A stretch of 64,000 nt of DNA from Castor canadensis. Taxonomy: Eukaryota; Chordata; Mammalia; Rodentia; Castoridae. The stretch lies in NCBI RefSeq assembly GCF_047511655.1, contig NC_133399.1, forward strand, positions 6,079,333-6,143,332. Reading direction: 5' to 3'. Positions 34,640-46,379 of the stretch are shown one piece after another. The position numbers and the translations under genes are program-made. How positions within the stretch are numbered: the stretch's first letter is position 1; each line of letters starts with the position of its first letter. The notes below the pieces were generated by a model. The model saw only the letters and a program-made list of their open reading frames with translations, had not been told where the DNA came from and ran no database searches.

Positions 34640-35700
34640 ACACCTTTTTTGTTCCATGATTTCCTCATCCTCTGGACATCATCTTACCTCTTTCTCTGAA
34701 GATCTGAAACCCATTGCTTATGTGTACTTATCATTATCTTCCTTTTCCTGTATGCCCATCTCTACCCTTTCTCAAGTTATGTACCCATTGCTCAGTTCAT
34801 TAGCAAGGCTCTTCCTAGTCAATATCATTCTTCAAATTCAGAAATACTCTAAAAATATGGAGGTATTTTGTTTTTACTACCACAAACAATTTTTCTTCAT
34901 AGGTTCTGCACAGTACTGAATATAGAACCAGCTTGTGTTAGACCAGTTTCTCTTGCTGATAGGAAAATACACCAGTATGAGAAAGGTATAAGGTAAAGTA
35001 CATATTTTAGTTTTTGGTTTGTTTTGGATTGTGTGATTTTGGGTTGAACTCATGGCTTTGTGCTTCTAAATCCATTACCCTACTGAAGTGCATTTTGGTG
35101 AGATTAATTTGATGATGGAGGTTATTTCCTTGCCTAGGCACCCTTCAGCACAATCTTCCCAATCTTGGCTATTGAAGTAAATAGGATTATAGGCATGATC
35201 TACAGGCCCCAAGGAAAATTAATATTTTCATGAGTGTCAAGTTTGAGTGCCAACAAGATGTGCCAGGTGAAGGACTTTCTGCTCACCAATTTTTCTTGTG
35301 TAGTATGGAACAAAGGTATTTATTTTATGAAATTTTCAAATAAGAACCATTTATTTATCTTTTATATCTATATGGAGAATTTCTATTTATCAAAAAAATT
35401 CTATATTTTTATGTATCTTGAAAAAGTTTTCTTCATGTGTCTACATTATATAGTTTACATTAACATTTTTCAATGTATATATTATCAGAATAGTTTAATA
35501 TTACAAGTATCTATATATAAAAACATATAAATAATTCTATGTAAGAAGAGTTTTAAGTGATATGTGATGACTATTTTAGAGTCATGAAAGTAAAAGGAAC
35601 TATTTCATTAAAGGAAGAAGACAAGCAGGAGGGTGAGAAGAGTATGTAGCAGAGTATTCCTGATCAAAGTACACTATAAAGATTTATGAAAATATCATAG
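34640..35700 (+). repeat. Diverged duplicated block E, copy 2
   Basis: Partner of 21280-22275. It follows the A-tail of the outer L1 directly. The 98-codon open frame at 35234-35530 is low-complexity AT-rich sequence without family resemblance. Confidence 0.6.
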
Positions 35701-35918
35701 TGTTCCAGACACCAATGGCCATTGCCTGTAAGCTGAGGTACTTGGGAGACTGAAATGAGGATGATTGGGTCCAGGCCAGTCCAGGTAAAAGAAAAGCAAA
35801 AATAAGAAATGGGAAAAAATGATCCCTAAAAATAGCCAAAGAAAGAAGGGCTAGAGGTGTGACTTAAGTAGTACAGTACCTAACAAGCAAGTGCAAAGCC
35901 CTGAGATACATTAATTTC
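35701..35918 (+). repeat. Composite B1/ID-like SINE
   Basis: 'ttccagacaccaatggccat', 'cttgggagactgaaatgagg' and the right end 'gcaaagccctgagatacatt' mark a diverged full-length copy. Confidence 0.75.
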
Positions 35919-36344
35919 CATAAGAGCATTCTCTTATGCATCCTTCATGTAAACAGCCATTAAAAAATAAAACTAGCCAGATACTTAATATTCACTGAAA
36001 AAAACTTGCAAATAATTATTCCTTTCAGAAGGCAGAGATGGTGGCATTGTATTATTTTAATTTGCACATTCTTACATTAGACAATTAATAAGACATCTCC
36101 CTACTACATTGGTTCCCTGGCCTTCAGTTAATGACTGTCACCAGACGGTCTGTTCCTGGATATGTATATGCGTTCTTTGTCCATTTGAAACTCTTATTTT
36201 GGTCCCACTTCTACTCCAAGGCACATATCCTGTCATTTCTTTGGCTAATGCTAAGCTGCAAATAATGTTTTTCATTTTCAAAGACACTTAATTTTCAGCT
36301 GGCACCAGAGGCTCTCTCATGCTTCCCAATTTAAATTCTTGATT
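35919..36344. other. Non-coding gap
   Basis: Nothing is recognised here. Confidence 0.4.
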
Positions 36345-36435
36345 TGGTATTTTGTTTGGATGGACGGGGTTTGAAGCAGTGCTTTGTGCTTGCATAGTAG
36401 GCACTACACTGCTTGAGCCAAATCACCAATTTATA
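36345..36435 (-). repeat. ID-like SINE (minus), partial
   Basis: 'tgaagcagtgctttgtgctt' and 'actgcttgagccaaatcacc' are the complement of an ID-like monomer. Confidence 0.55.
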
Positions 36436-36867
36436 TTCCACATTAGAAGCTCTTTCAGGTAATATTGTGGTATTTTGGATGATAATGATGACTTTATTTT
36501 TGTTTTTGTCAAATTAAAGCTGTCTCACCACCTCTTTAAGGAGGACACACAAAGAATAATCCAAATACATCATCAACTTTGGTTAATGCGGGGGTTCACA
36601 GCACAAGCCTGGAGAATCCACAACTCAAAAGACCAGGTGTGTTTTCATGATGACATCACCTAAATTTAGAGATTCATGGTCTTTCTGTTTGTAAATAATG
36701 CTCAAAGCAGAGTTTGCATGATTTTATTATATAAGAAATATCCACTCAAGGAAATAGTGTTTATCTGTTCTATTTATTTTGTTATTCAGTGTCAGAAGTC
36801 TTCATACACTGTTAAAAAAGGAATAACATCAGTGAGAATTTATTAATCTATCTTAATTATGCAAAAT
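36436..36867. other. Non-coding gap
   Basis: A 62-codon open frame at 36475-36663 has no recognisable similarity. Nothing else is seen. Confidence 0.4.
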
Positions 36868-37065
36868 AATGGGCCTCAGGGCCTTATACTAACTGAGCTT
36901 ATGGTGTATCACTTGAGTCACATCTCTAGCCCTTCTTTCTTTGGCTATTGTTGAGATTAGGTTGTTCCCTTTTTTATCTTTTTCTTTTTGTACCATTTCT
37001 GACCTGGAACCAACCCTACTCATCTCAGCCTCCAAATAACCTCATATTATGGGTGTAATCAGTTT
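36868..37065 (-). repeat. Composite B1/ID-like SINE (minus), old
   Basis: 'tcagggccttatactaactg', 'atcacttgagtcacatctct' and 'tctcagcctccaaataacct' give the complement of the right and left parts in order. Confidence 0.6.
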
Positions 37066-37612
37066 GGGAGATGAGATAGTTATACTGAGTGCAGAACCTT
37101 TGAGGACACCTGGCTTTATTAGCAGTGGGAAATGGTGAAAACATGTCCAGGCTGTGCAGTTGGGCATAAAGGGCTACAGTCACCTTCTAAATATGTGAAT
37201 TGAACTCACTGTCGATGCCTCTCACTCTTAGGGCCCCTGAAGCCATATGGTGTGTCCAGTCATGGAGTCAGGATCTCTCTGAACTCTCGTCTTTTTCTTG
37301 TGAAGAGATTCATCATAGCCCACAGTCCTTCACACCCATAATTGAGGCTTCCTGTCTGGGTGGTGATGGCAGGTATTTGATGGACACTCTAGGCTTGCTT
37401 ATGAAGTTTGTGTGGGGAGTACCATCACAGTGTGGTGTACCCTCAGACTGTTTCTCATTGTTTTGTGGTGAAATCATGACGAACACAGGACATTACTTTG
37501 GTTTCTATATTACAGTAGATGGTTTTTAAAAAGTAAGGTATGCAGACATTCCGTTGGTTAAGCAATTGAGCTTTGCTTTCAAAAGGAGAAGGAAACAAGA
37601 GTACAAAGAAAT
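37066..37612. other. Non-coding region, nothing recognised
   Basis: Open frames at 37200-37529 (+) and 37455-37691 (-) show no family resemblance. Confidence 0.4.
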
Positions 37613-37705
37613 AGGGGGTGCTGGTGGAGTGGCTCATGTGGTAGGGTGTCTGCCTAGCAAATGTGAGGCTTGAGTTCAAGCCCCAGTACAAACCACTCCC
37701 ACTGG
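37613..37705 (+). repeat. ID-like tRNA-derived SINE
   Basis: It runs from 'ggtgctggtggagtggctca' (A-box part) to 'tgagttcaagccccagtac' (B-box part) and is well preserved. Confidence 0.88.
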
Positions 37706-38620
37706 AAAAAAAACTTGCTGAAGAGGTGGTTTGTTTGCACTGATTAATTCAGATAACATAGCAAACCCATGAGCATTTAGGAAGGTATGGGGGATGTCAG
37801 AGGTTGTAATGGATACGTGGATCATGGAACTGTAAAAGGAAGTGTGATTGCTCTGGAGTAGCTAATGATCTTTCTAAGAGATCGGGTGCTGTCTCCCTGG
37901 ACACTGACTGTGAAATTCCCTCCATAGACTGCTGACCTGATTTCCAAGTGGAAGAAGCAGTTTCTATCCTGAAAAGAGTGGAGCAACTTTGGCTTAACTG
38001 CAATGAATTCCCAGGTTGGGTAGGTAGGGACTGGAAAGAAGGCCAAGTCTCATAAGTGTTGTAGCTGAAATCAGGTATTTTGTCCTGGCACCCTTCTCCC
38101 TTTAGTGATCTTTGATCACAAGCCAATGAGGAGTGCTGTAGGTAGTGAACTGTAGGAAATGACCAATCAAAGGCCAGCAGGAAGGGGCCTCACTGCTTAA
38201 CACAGAAAATGCATTTCCTGGTGCCACATTTTATGTGCAGTGCTGTGCTTCTGAGACTCATCTCTGTGACTCAGTTTCTCACTATGACATGCTTGTCTCG
38301 CTGGTGATGTGGAAGAACCAGGTCACCACAGAAGAAGATAGTGATGTGTTTCTGACCTATATCCTCAGACCAGGGAGGATCATGGTGTTGACACTGACCT
38401 TAGTGGCTTTAATGGAACTGGACCTCCTCATGACAGCCCTGAAGACTGCAGCCTTGTGCTGCTTATCATTTGGTCTCTTTTCTGGGTTTGGGGATGGGTG
38501 GATGGGTGGAATCCTGCATTCTGTCAGCTGCCTGACTAATTTTTTCCCAGGCTCACAGTACCAGGGAGGAGGATCAGAAGAAAGTAGTCTAGGCCTGAGT
38601 CCTGAGAAGGTAGCAGGAAG
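37706..38620. other. Non-coding region, possibly ERV-related
   Basis: Two CCAAT-like boxes (38133 and 38164) and a position directly before an LTR suggest possible ERV or LTR origin. No end motif supports this. The open frames at 37797-38126 (-) and 38235-38624 (+) resemble no protein I know. Confidence 0.35.
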
Positions 38621-38936
38621 GTAGGGATGGCATAGAAAAGAGATAAAACTTGAGAAATCTGAACATGAGGAAGGTCACATAGCACTAGGGAGGGGAAGTC
38701 ACATAGCACTAAGATAAAGTAGCCAATAAAATTAAATATAACCATATATGGATTAGACTTTGCTTTTTGATTCTGTAACCTGCTTGCAAGGGTATATAAG
38801 GTGAGAACACTTTGTTCTCAGGGCTCAGACCTTGGACATGAGTGTGCTGTGTCTGTGCTGGCACAATAAAACCTTGCTTCCTGCTAATTGCCTTAAGAGT
38901 CCCGTATCTCAGCTAGCAAACTCCTGCAATATTTCT
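38621..38936 (+). mobile_element. ERV LTR (second ERV, class I type)
   Basis: It has a repeated 'gtcacatagcactag/aag' pair in the U3-like part (38674 and 38699), a TATATAAG box at about 38793-38800, and an AATAAA signal at about 38865. Its end lies just before a primer-site-like sequence. The left edge is uncertain. Confidence 0.65.
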
Positions 38937-38959
38937 TGGGGACTCATTATCCAGGATTG
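38937..38959 (+). other. Candidate primer-binding site, tRNA-Pro-like
   Basis: 'tggggactcattatccaggat' resembles the tRNA-Pro primer site of gammaretrovirus-like ERVs (TGGGGGCTC-TCC-GGAT), with CpG-decay changes and three extra bases. The extra bases make the assignment tentative. Confidence 0.4.
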
Positions 38960-39340
38960 TGGAGATCGTGAGTTATCGCCTCCCTTCTCACTGGGGTGCA
39001 TACCCCCGGACCATCAGGAGGAGATCCCACCAGGCGCCAATGAACAGCTTGATCTGGAAGGGGATTCATCCTCCTGCCAAGTTGGGGTGAGGGCCTCGGG
39101 TGCACAATGGATCCCAGTGAGGTTCAGGAACAAGCGAGGGAGGGGAGCACCTCTCAGATAAGAACCCAGGTTCAAATTCAGGACTGCCCCAGGAGGCAGA
39201 AGTGGAACTTGGTCATCTCCCAATGGGACACCCTAATAACTGCCATTTTGGGTTTGAAACTGTGTCTCTCAGGTTCCGGCAGCAGTATGGAAGTACTGTG
39301 CTATGTGAGAGTAGATGAAAATGCAAGCTGAGATGCAGTA
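38960..39340 (+). mobile_element. ERV leader remnant
   Basis: GC-richer sequence follows the primer-site candidate. It includes 'gtggagatcgtgag' and ends in 'gccattttgggttt'. No gag frame follows, so the element is either an LTR plus leader or is deleted. Confidence 0.45.
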
Positions 39341-41225
39341 CAGCTGTGAAGTGTGTGAGGAGCTCACTCCCACTCTGTGTATGTCTGGCAGTCTGGTAAC
39401 GGTAGGAGATATGTGGAAATCAAAGTAAAAACAATCCCTTGGAGTGTATGATTAAAAACATTATTAAGGCATTTAATAGAGACTATGGAGTATACTCCTA
39501 ACAAGCTAAAGGTATGTTGTGAAGTAGATAGGCCTGCTTTTGGTGTATGATGGCCCCCAGAAGGCTCACTAAACAAAACTGTGGTTGATGAAATTTATAA
39601 AGTTTACAAAGTAATTGTAAAAAAAAAAAAACCCTAACATCCAGGAGAATGGGAAAAGCCAAGAAGCTAAAACTGGTCTTCAAAAACAATACTCTGTTGT
39701 TTATTTAAATTCAGGTAGCAATATATTGGTCATCCTGAAGGAGGAATGAGGCTCAGCACTGACTGAGCTTTTACAAAAAATAACACATGAAGGATGGACT
39801 TGCACTGATATATAAGATCTGGTCTGACATAAAAGAAAAGCAATGTTGCAGAAGGGTTGTGAATGTAGAGAGGGAGAAATGAAGAAATGGAAACAAATTT
39901 GGGATGAGGTCTTCATGGGTGAAATGAGGGGAGAGAGAGAGAGAGAGAGGGGAGAAAAAGAGGAGAAAAGAGAGAGAAAAAACTAAAATGTCATGAAATG
40001 TTTGGAGACAGAAAAGGATGCATGGTTTAATACACTCCTTTAGTTAAGTTTTTATTTATTAAAAATTAAAAGAATTTAAAAGCAATTTAGGATTATTAAA
40101 ATATATCAGAAATACTGAACTTGCTGGCACTTTTACTTCTAGGGAGCATAAACAGGGAGAACCTAAATAAAGGGTTAAGAAAAAAGAACAACTTTAACTG
40201 TTGCTGGGAAAAAAACAGGTCCAAAGGTTGTTGCAGTAAGCTTGGTCTGCTATTGAGACACTCATAAGATGCTTGTTTCCCTTGCTAATAGCTGGGCAGA
40301 TATGCATCCATCTAATGGTGTGTTCACAGTATGTATGTGTGTGTAAGTATCTTCAAAATCGTTCTTAAACTGCTGCTGTAAGGTTAATAGGATACTCAGG
40401 GTAACAAAACACCAGGGTATTTATTTTCAAGATCTCATTATAAACTGCTTAGGCTTTTACACATAAAAATGTAAACATCTTGAGAACGGTTCTATTATAA
40501 AGTCAATGTAAAAATTATTGCTCTGTCCTACTGGTACTTTCTAAAAAATGGGTTATCAAACATTTCAATCATGTCTCAGTAAGATGCAACCATTCATGGT
40601 TAACACTCCAGCTCAGACCAGAGTAGAAAAAAAAAAAGAAAAGAAAAAAGGGGGGGCCACAGCCTGCAGCAAAATCTTTTAATTAGGGTAATTAAACAAA
40701 TGACCTTTGCATGTTTCATTCTGCCATAAATACAAACTGGAATTTAGTTATCTCTCATAATACATGGGTCTATTAACAAATGAACTTTCTATAACTTGCT
40801 TTTATACAAAAATAATTTCAAGGTTGTTTTCTTGTTTTTTTATGCAAATATAAGGTTCTAAATTATAAGGTTTTATAAATTAATTTCAATAAGTAACATG
40901 ATGTAAAAGATATTACTTTTTAAATTAAAGGATAAAAAACACTTAAAAAATGATAAAGACCATCTCCCCCAGGGATACAAAATAAGTTGTCATAAAAGTA
41001 CAAAGTTGTCATATAAAGATGGAGGGTGTAGATGCTTATGTAAGTGATTAAGTTGACGAAAGTCTTAAGTTACATTAAAGTTTTATAAGGTCAAATTTTA
41101 ATGTACTGATTTTAAAGTAAGAACTTAGTTCTCTAATGTCATAGCAACAAAGGTATCTTTAAAATATTGTGTTGTTCCTCATAACATTTAAACAAAAATT
41201 GTCTTAAAATGGTTTTTGTTTTATC
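39341..41225. other. Non-coding AT-rich region
   Basis: No gene or SINE is recognised. It contains a (GA)n microsatellite and, at 40628-40658, an A/G-rich run ending in ggggggg. Confidence 0.4.
39929..39975 (+). repeat. (GA)n microsatellite and purine tract
   Basis: An uninterrupted GA run of about ten units at 39930-39950 is followed by a GA/A-rich stretch to 39980. Confidence 0.85.
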
Positions 41226-41520
41226 AAGATAACTGTCAGGGAATTTTTGGTGCAACAGGTTAATCCACAAATTTGGCAAGACAAGATTTATTAAACACAG
41301 AAAAACAAGAGGCAGCTGAGCACAGGGAGTACTGTTGTACTGACGTAAGGTTGAGACAGATTTACTTATGTGAAGCCAAAATACACCCTCCAGATAGGAT
41401 TGAAAAAACTCAAAAAGGAACAGTACACTGGAAGTCAAGACCTCCAGTTTTTCTTGGACTCAACAGAGTGGAGGTGTTAGTCCTACTCCTTCCACATGTT
41501 GGATGAAGGGAATTTTTGCC
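41226..41520 (-). mobile_element. LTR-like segment (minus)
   Basis: The complement ends in '...ccctgaca' and has a TTTAATAAA signal (plus strand 'tttattaaac' near 41287). It resembles the LTR-like part of block A at 15260-15620. It is probably a solo LTR of the same loose family. Confidence 0.45.
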
Positions 41521-42125
41521 CTGGGATGTCCAGATTGGGCCTGTTATTTTAGAGGGGCTCCACTGACTACAGGTTGGTGGAATCCTGCTGTATATAATAA
41601 ACCATGGGTTAAGTCAACACTCTGGGATGTGAGCCCTTCTCAATATCTGAACCACGATTCTTGGCCACTATGTTTCCTAACTCCAAACTTAGTCCCCATA
41701 AATATTTACCTGTATTCTCTGGTGATTTTTGTCAGAGTTTCAACTACTGAGGTAATTGAGTCATGTTCATTTAGGAGTTGGTTTATGTAGAGGTTAACAA
41801 TGAAGACACTCATGTTAGGACTAGACTTCATCCCCTATGCAGATGGTTTACTTATATCTCCCTGGATAGATACCAAGGAATGTTGGGCAGACAGTGACCT
41901 CACTACAACTTATATTTCTTGGTTGCCCAGCAACAATATGCCTCAGTGACCTTCCTGCGTCTTTTCCACTAGCTCCCTATAACTAGACCAAGCCTGTGCA
42001 TGGCAGTGGGCTCTAGCTCTCTTGCTGGGGTCTCCCTCCCCAGGGCTCCTGCCTGAACAATAAACCCTGTACTGGATTTTGAAGCATTTTTCTGCCTCTT
42101 CCATGCCTCTTATTTTCTAACAGTT
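41521..42125 (+). mobile_element. LTR-like segment (plus)
   Basis: 'tgaacaataaaccctgtact' at 42053 gives a polyadenylation signal, followed about 50 bases later by an LTR-like end '...ttattttctaaca'. The R/U5 layout resembles that in 49880-49955. The family is unknown. Confidence 0.45.
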
Positions 42126-42814
42126 TTTATAAATTTTTCTAGATGACCTCATGGTTAAACAACTGTTTTCTTGGTTGATTCTAATACAGTTGGTACCCTA
42201 TATGTGTCTGTGACTGGGCTATTTGGCATTGCTAAAACTGTTCTTTCCCCCCAAAACTGATAAAAATCTAAGGTTTTACTTTAAGATAAACTAAACTAAT
42301 ATGTATATATAAACTGTATAAAGCTGTGATGGTGTAGCTGGTTCATGTATATTAAATATACTTATGTTTTTTGAGTATATCAAGCCTTCTAAAATACAAA
42401 ATTTAGATAAACATGAAACAGAAAGTTAATGGTACTGATAAAAGGTTTTGTTAGTTGCTCAATTGCCCATTAAAATTTTAACCATGACTCCTAAGTTTTT
42501 GTCATTACAGTTTTGATTCTTCTGGGATATTTACAATCAAGTCCATAAAATAAATGACTCTAATAACTACTTATATGTAAACCAGTTTAGTTTTTAGGCA
42601 CTTGCTTTTGTTAGATTTTGTTTTGTATTGTCTTTGTCTAGAAGCCCACTGCCTAAAAGCCACTTCTTCTATGAATTTTTGTTGCTTAAATTTGGCCAGA
42701 ACAGTCTACTTGGCACTGACTCCCACTTGATCTGCACATTATTCACCCCTGCCTCCTGGACATTGGACCCAAATCAAACAAACAAAATCCAGGAAAGAGA
42801 GTTCTGGATTTTCA
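42126..42814. other. Non-coding AT-rich gap
   Basis: Nothing is recognised here. Confidence 0.4.
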
Positions 42815-42908
42815 GTCTCTGGCTGTACCACCCCGAACATGCCCTACCTCATCTGGATTCAGAAGCTAAGCAGGGTCAGTCCTGGTGAGTACATGGATAG
42901 AAGACAGA
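42815..42908 (+). pseudogene. 5S rRNA pseudogene, 3' truncated
   Basis: The order 'gtaccaccccgaacatgccc', 'agaagctaagcagggtcag' and 'ctggtgagtacatggataga' follows 5S ribosomal RNA from near its 5' end through the internal control region. Most differences are at former CpG positions. About the last 25-30 bases of 5S are absent, and the flank continues into LTR-like sequence. It is either a retroposed 5S copy or the head of a 5S-derived SINE. Confidence 0.85.
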
Positions 42909-43215
42909 TCTTCAGAAGAGACTGCTCAGAGACAAGCAGTTTGGAGACAAAGGGGGGACTGCCATCAAAGTTCAAATGGAGTCACAGATGCCAGACCTCT
43001 CAAAAATAACCAAGGCTGAAAGGATTAAAGAAATGGTTCTTATGCATGTGTGGCAATCTTGCATTAAAGCCCTTCCAGACACAAACTAATATGTTTAGAC
43101 AGGGTCTCCTACTTAAATAGAGACAAAATGACTATTTTTTACTGGCTCTAAACATGTCCTTTAATACTTAAAGATGGTGGTTTTAACTTTATTTTAAACA
43201 ATGACATATATACTA
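42909..43215 (+). repeat. LTR-like fragment related to blocks A and C
   Basis: 'cagtttggagacaaaggg' and 'ccagacctctcaaaaataac', with ordered similarity to 48985-49200 and to the complement of 19390-19600, show a fourth, partial copy of that LTR-like segment. Confidence 0.55.
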
Positions 43216-44440
43216 ACAGTATATTGTTGGCAAGTTAATTCTACTCAGTTAAAAAATACTGTCTGGATTTAAGAAACAAAAACTAAAATGTCCAACCATA
43301 AAAACCCCATTGAAGGGGCCCTTTTTGTTGTTACCTCCAGTTGCTGTAGGGTAGAGGTCTGAGCCCAGTGACTCTAAAATGAGGTCACATTTGAGACTGA
43401 GACAAAAGGCAAAGAAGTTCCTATGGGTGGTTTCTACACAGTTTCTCTTCTTTCTAGCTGGACTCCAGAGCTACTGAAAACAACTTAGGAGGGGTGACAG
43501 TGAGGAGTATGAAAGCATGCTCAGGAAAGCAGGGCACACATGCATGGACACACTTGGGGAGTGCTGTTCTTTCTGAGACTGAAGCTTTCAGTGCCTTGCA
43601 GCTGTTACCTGGACACTTTACATTTTCATGCATAGTGCTGTTTGAATCACACTGTAAAATTTCTATGATTAAAATTTCTAAAGAACAGGCTTAAGACAAA
43701 GACAGATTTAGGAGGCTTCCAAGAAAAAAGGTCTCATGATTTTGGCAGTTTGTTCATGTCAGAACCTTAAACTGACTTGAGGTGACATCTCCCTGCTGGC
43801 AAATACTAAGGTGCTGAAGGAGAAATCACTTCAATGTTTAAGGAGTGTCACCAGGACCTGGCACACTCCCAAGCTAAATCTTTACCTGTATCTAACTCAA
43901 AAGAGAGACTTCTCTTCTGTGGGGTACATCAAAGTGAATGTGCAATGCTATGGATTATATGTAATCTTAGAATGGGCATTTTCTTGTGGCCTTAGACAAA
44001 GCAGTCTTTTCTCTGAGCTAGAAAAAGGTTTGGCTTTAGTCCATCTTAATTCCTTTGTAGAATATTGGAGAAATGTAACTCCCATTTCTGCATGTATGCA
44101 ATAATTGTATCCCCTGTGTTGGCACATTTTAATTTGTTTGACTGAAAATGGGTAGATTGTCTAAAGCGGTGTCTGAAAATGTACACCATGAAGCCAGTTT
44201 TCTCATTCCAGCAACCAGAAGTATGACATTAGGACCTCTTTCATTTGGTGGCACAGGTCTTACATAAAATGATGAAGATGCACATCACTCTGATATCAGC
44301 CTTAAACAAAATGGTAACAGTTCCTACAATTAAACAAAGTGATCTGGAAATGGCATGAAAATGTGAGCATTAATCCAACTGGGGAAAGGTAAATTTAATC
44401 ATATTCAGAATACTGAAATTCTGTAAGGCAAAGTGTAAAA
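43216..44440. other. Non-coding region, nothing recognised
   Basis: Open frames at 43494-43694 and 43811-44104 (+) lack family resemblance. Confidence 0.4.
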
Positions 44441-44456
44441 AATTTTTTTAACTTCA

Positions 44457-44536
44457 GGACTGGTGGAGTGGCTCAAGGGGTAGGGTGCCTGCCTAGAAAA
44501 TGTGAGGCCCTGAGTTCAAGTCCATGCACTACACCA
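44457..44536 (+). repeat. ID-like SINE with target-site duplication
   Basis: A near-intact monomer, 'ctggtggagtggctcaaggg' to 'ccctgagttcaagtccatgc', lies between aatttttttaacttca (44441-44456) and aattttttaacttca (44537-44551), which differ only by one T. The close match of the duplication suggests a fairly recent insertion. Confidence 0.93.
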
Positions 44537-44551
44537 AATTTTTTAACTTCA

Positions 44552-44939
44552 GTGAAAATCAAGCAATACAAATAAATAACATATATTTCTTAATGGATAT
44601 GAATTAAAGAGAGATATAGAGTGTGACATGAATTATATTGAATGTGGAGTGGGAAGAAAATACATGTAAATTGTCTTTATATTCAACTCTAGGTAAGTTT
44701 TTCTTTGTTAAATATTGAATAGCCATAATATATTTTATGTAATCCTTGTCATAACTATGAAGAAAAATTACTAATAGAGACAGAATGAAAAAGAAAACAA
44801 ATGAAACCGTATAGTGTGACTAACACATAAAATACAGAGAATTTCAGTAAGATTGATGGAAGCAATCAGTATCTACATAAGTTATCAATAAAAGTGAAGG
44901 TGGTGAACTGGACTAGTGACACCAGTGAATTAGTACCTT
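44552..44939. other. Spacer with a short repeat of 13.87-13.95 kb
   Basis: 44846-44935 resembles 13866-13945 in the same orientation ('atcagtatctaca.aagt', 'gtgaaggtggtgaactggac'). Otherwise it is unremarkable. Confidence 0.5.
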
Positions 44940-45879
44940 GTTTCTAGTTTTACACTTAAATAACAAGTACCTATGACTTAGACGTAAACTGCTTAGGTGG
45001 ACTACCCTGCAGATTAGAACTCTGGACCTCTTTCAGAACAGGGTTGAGATGGTGACCAACCATGCCACACCTGTGTTGGAACCATTTTCTAGGCATATCT
45101 TTGTCCCCTTCCCCCAGTTCTTTTCTTAAACCTATAGCCAATGTCTGCATCAAATTTCCTTGGTATTTCCTCCTTATGCTGATTGCCATTGGTCCGTGTG
45201 CATTTAACTGCATGTCTCACTTTATCTCCCAAAGCCTTCATTCCTTCACATCAGTTGCCACCAAAAACCTGTAGAAAGCATGCTGTTTTTATGACAAGAC
45301 TCCTTTACTTCAACCAGACCATGATCGTTCATGATGCCACTGAGAAACTTCAGGAATGTGCTGCCAATCTCCAACCACAAACAATGTACAGCTGGAAACA
45401 GTGGTCTTTCTGGGCTAAGTGAATGCCATGTGTACTCCCTCAACTGGGGCTCTATTTTTTCATGTTGTGAGCTTGCCTTCTTCAAACCCTTTCTCACTTT
45501 GTTTCCCAGAGTCTCCAGGCTTTTGTCCACAATAAACCTAGTGCTGGCATTAGAGCCATCTTCCTGCCTATACACTCCACACCATTCTGACATTTCTACC
45601 ACACTCATATTCCAAATTTCTACCATTGTTTACTTTATGTAATCTATGTTCATAGCTTCTATCTTTTTCTCTTCACTAGAGAACACTGTTTAACAATTTA
45701 CACAATTCATACACTGGTGACATATTCTTGAATTTCATATTTCTTTCTTTCTCTTCTGGCTGCATAATTTTAATTACTTTCTTTTCATGCAGATTTTTGG
45801 TCTTGCTTCTCCAATTCACAAATGAACAACTATAGTAATGGTTTGATTGAACTTGTTTTACATACATCTTCATTTTTTC

Positions 45880-46085
45880 TTTTTTTGTGTGTGTGAATGT
45901 TACCCGGGGCTTGAACTCAGTGTCTACACCTTTAGTCACTGCATCAGCCCTTTTAAAGTTATGTATTTTATGGATAGAATCTCATGAACTGTTTGCCTGG
46001 GATGACTCAAACCGGGATCCTCCTCCTCACTCGCTTCTGAGTATCTAGGATTACAGGTGTGAACCACCAGTGCCAGGCAGGCATA
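45880..46085 (-). repeat. Composite SINE in block B (orthologous insertion)
   Basis: It is the same insertion as at 18059-18254, shown by flanking 'acatcttcat' at 45864 and 'atatcttcat' at 46083, the complement of the target-site duplication in A. Confidence 0.88.
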
Positions 46086-46379
46086 TCTTCATAGTGTCTG
46101 TATAATCAATTTGATGATTGCTAAGTCTTTATAGATACTATCTTATTCATTCATTGTTTTCAGTTTCTTTTTTCTTCATCATAGTTCCCTACAACCATTT
46201 GATTCTACCTTAGACATTTTTCAGAAGGTTTTTGTAAAATGACTCCACTGCCTGAGATTTTTCACAAATTGATATTTTGCATTGAAGAGCCACATCTCTC
46301 CACCTCTTCATAGTTCTTGTGATTTCTTACCATTTTGGGGGAGAATGGGCATGACATTCATAGAGACAGATGTGTCAGG

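Noticed and set aside
38235-38624. 129-codon plus-strand frame as a host gene exon
   Set aside because: No family resemblance or splice structure is seen, and it directly abuts an ERV LTR.
42815-42908. Functional 5S rRNA gene
   Set aside because: The last 25-30 bases and the T-run terminator are missing, and many positions have changed.
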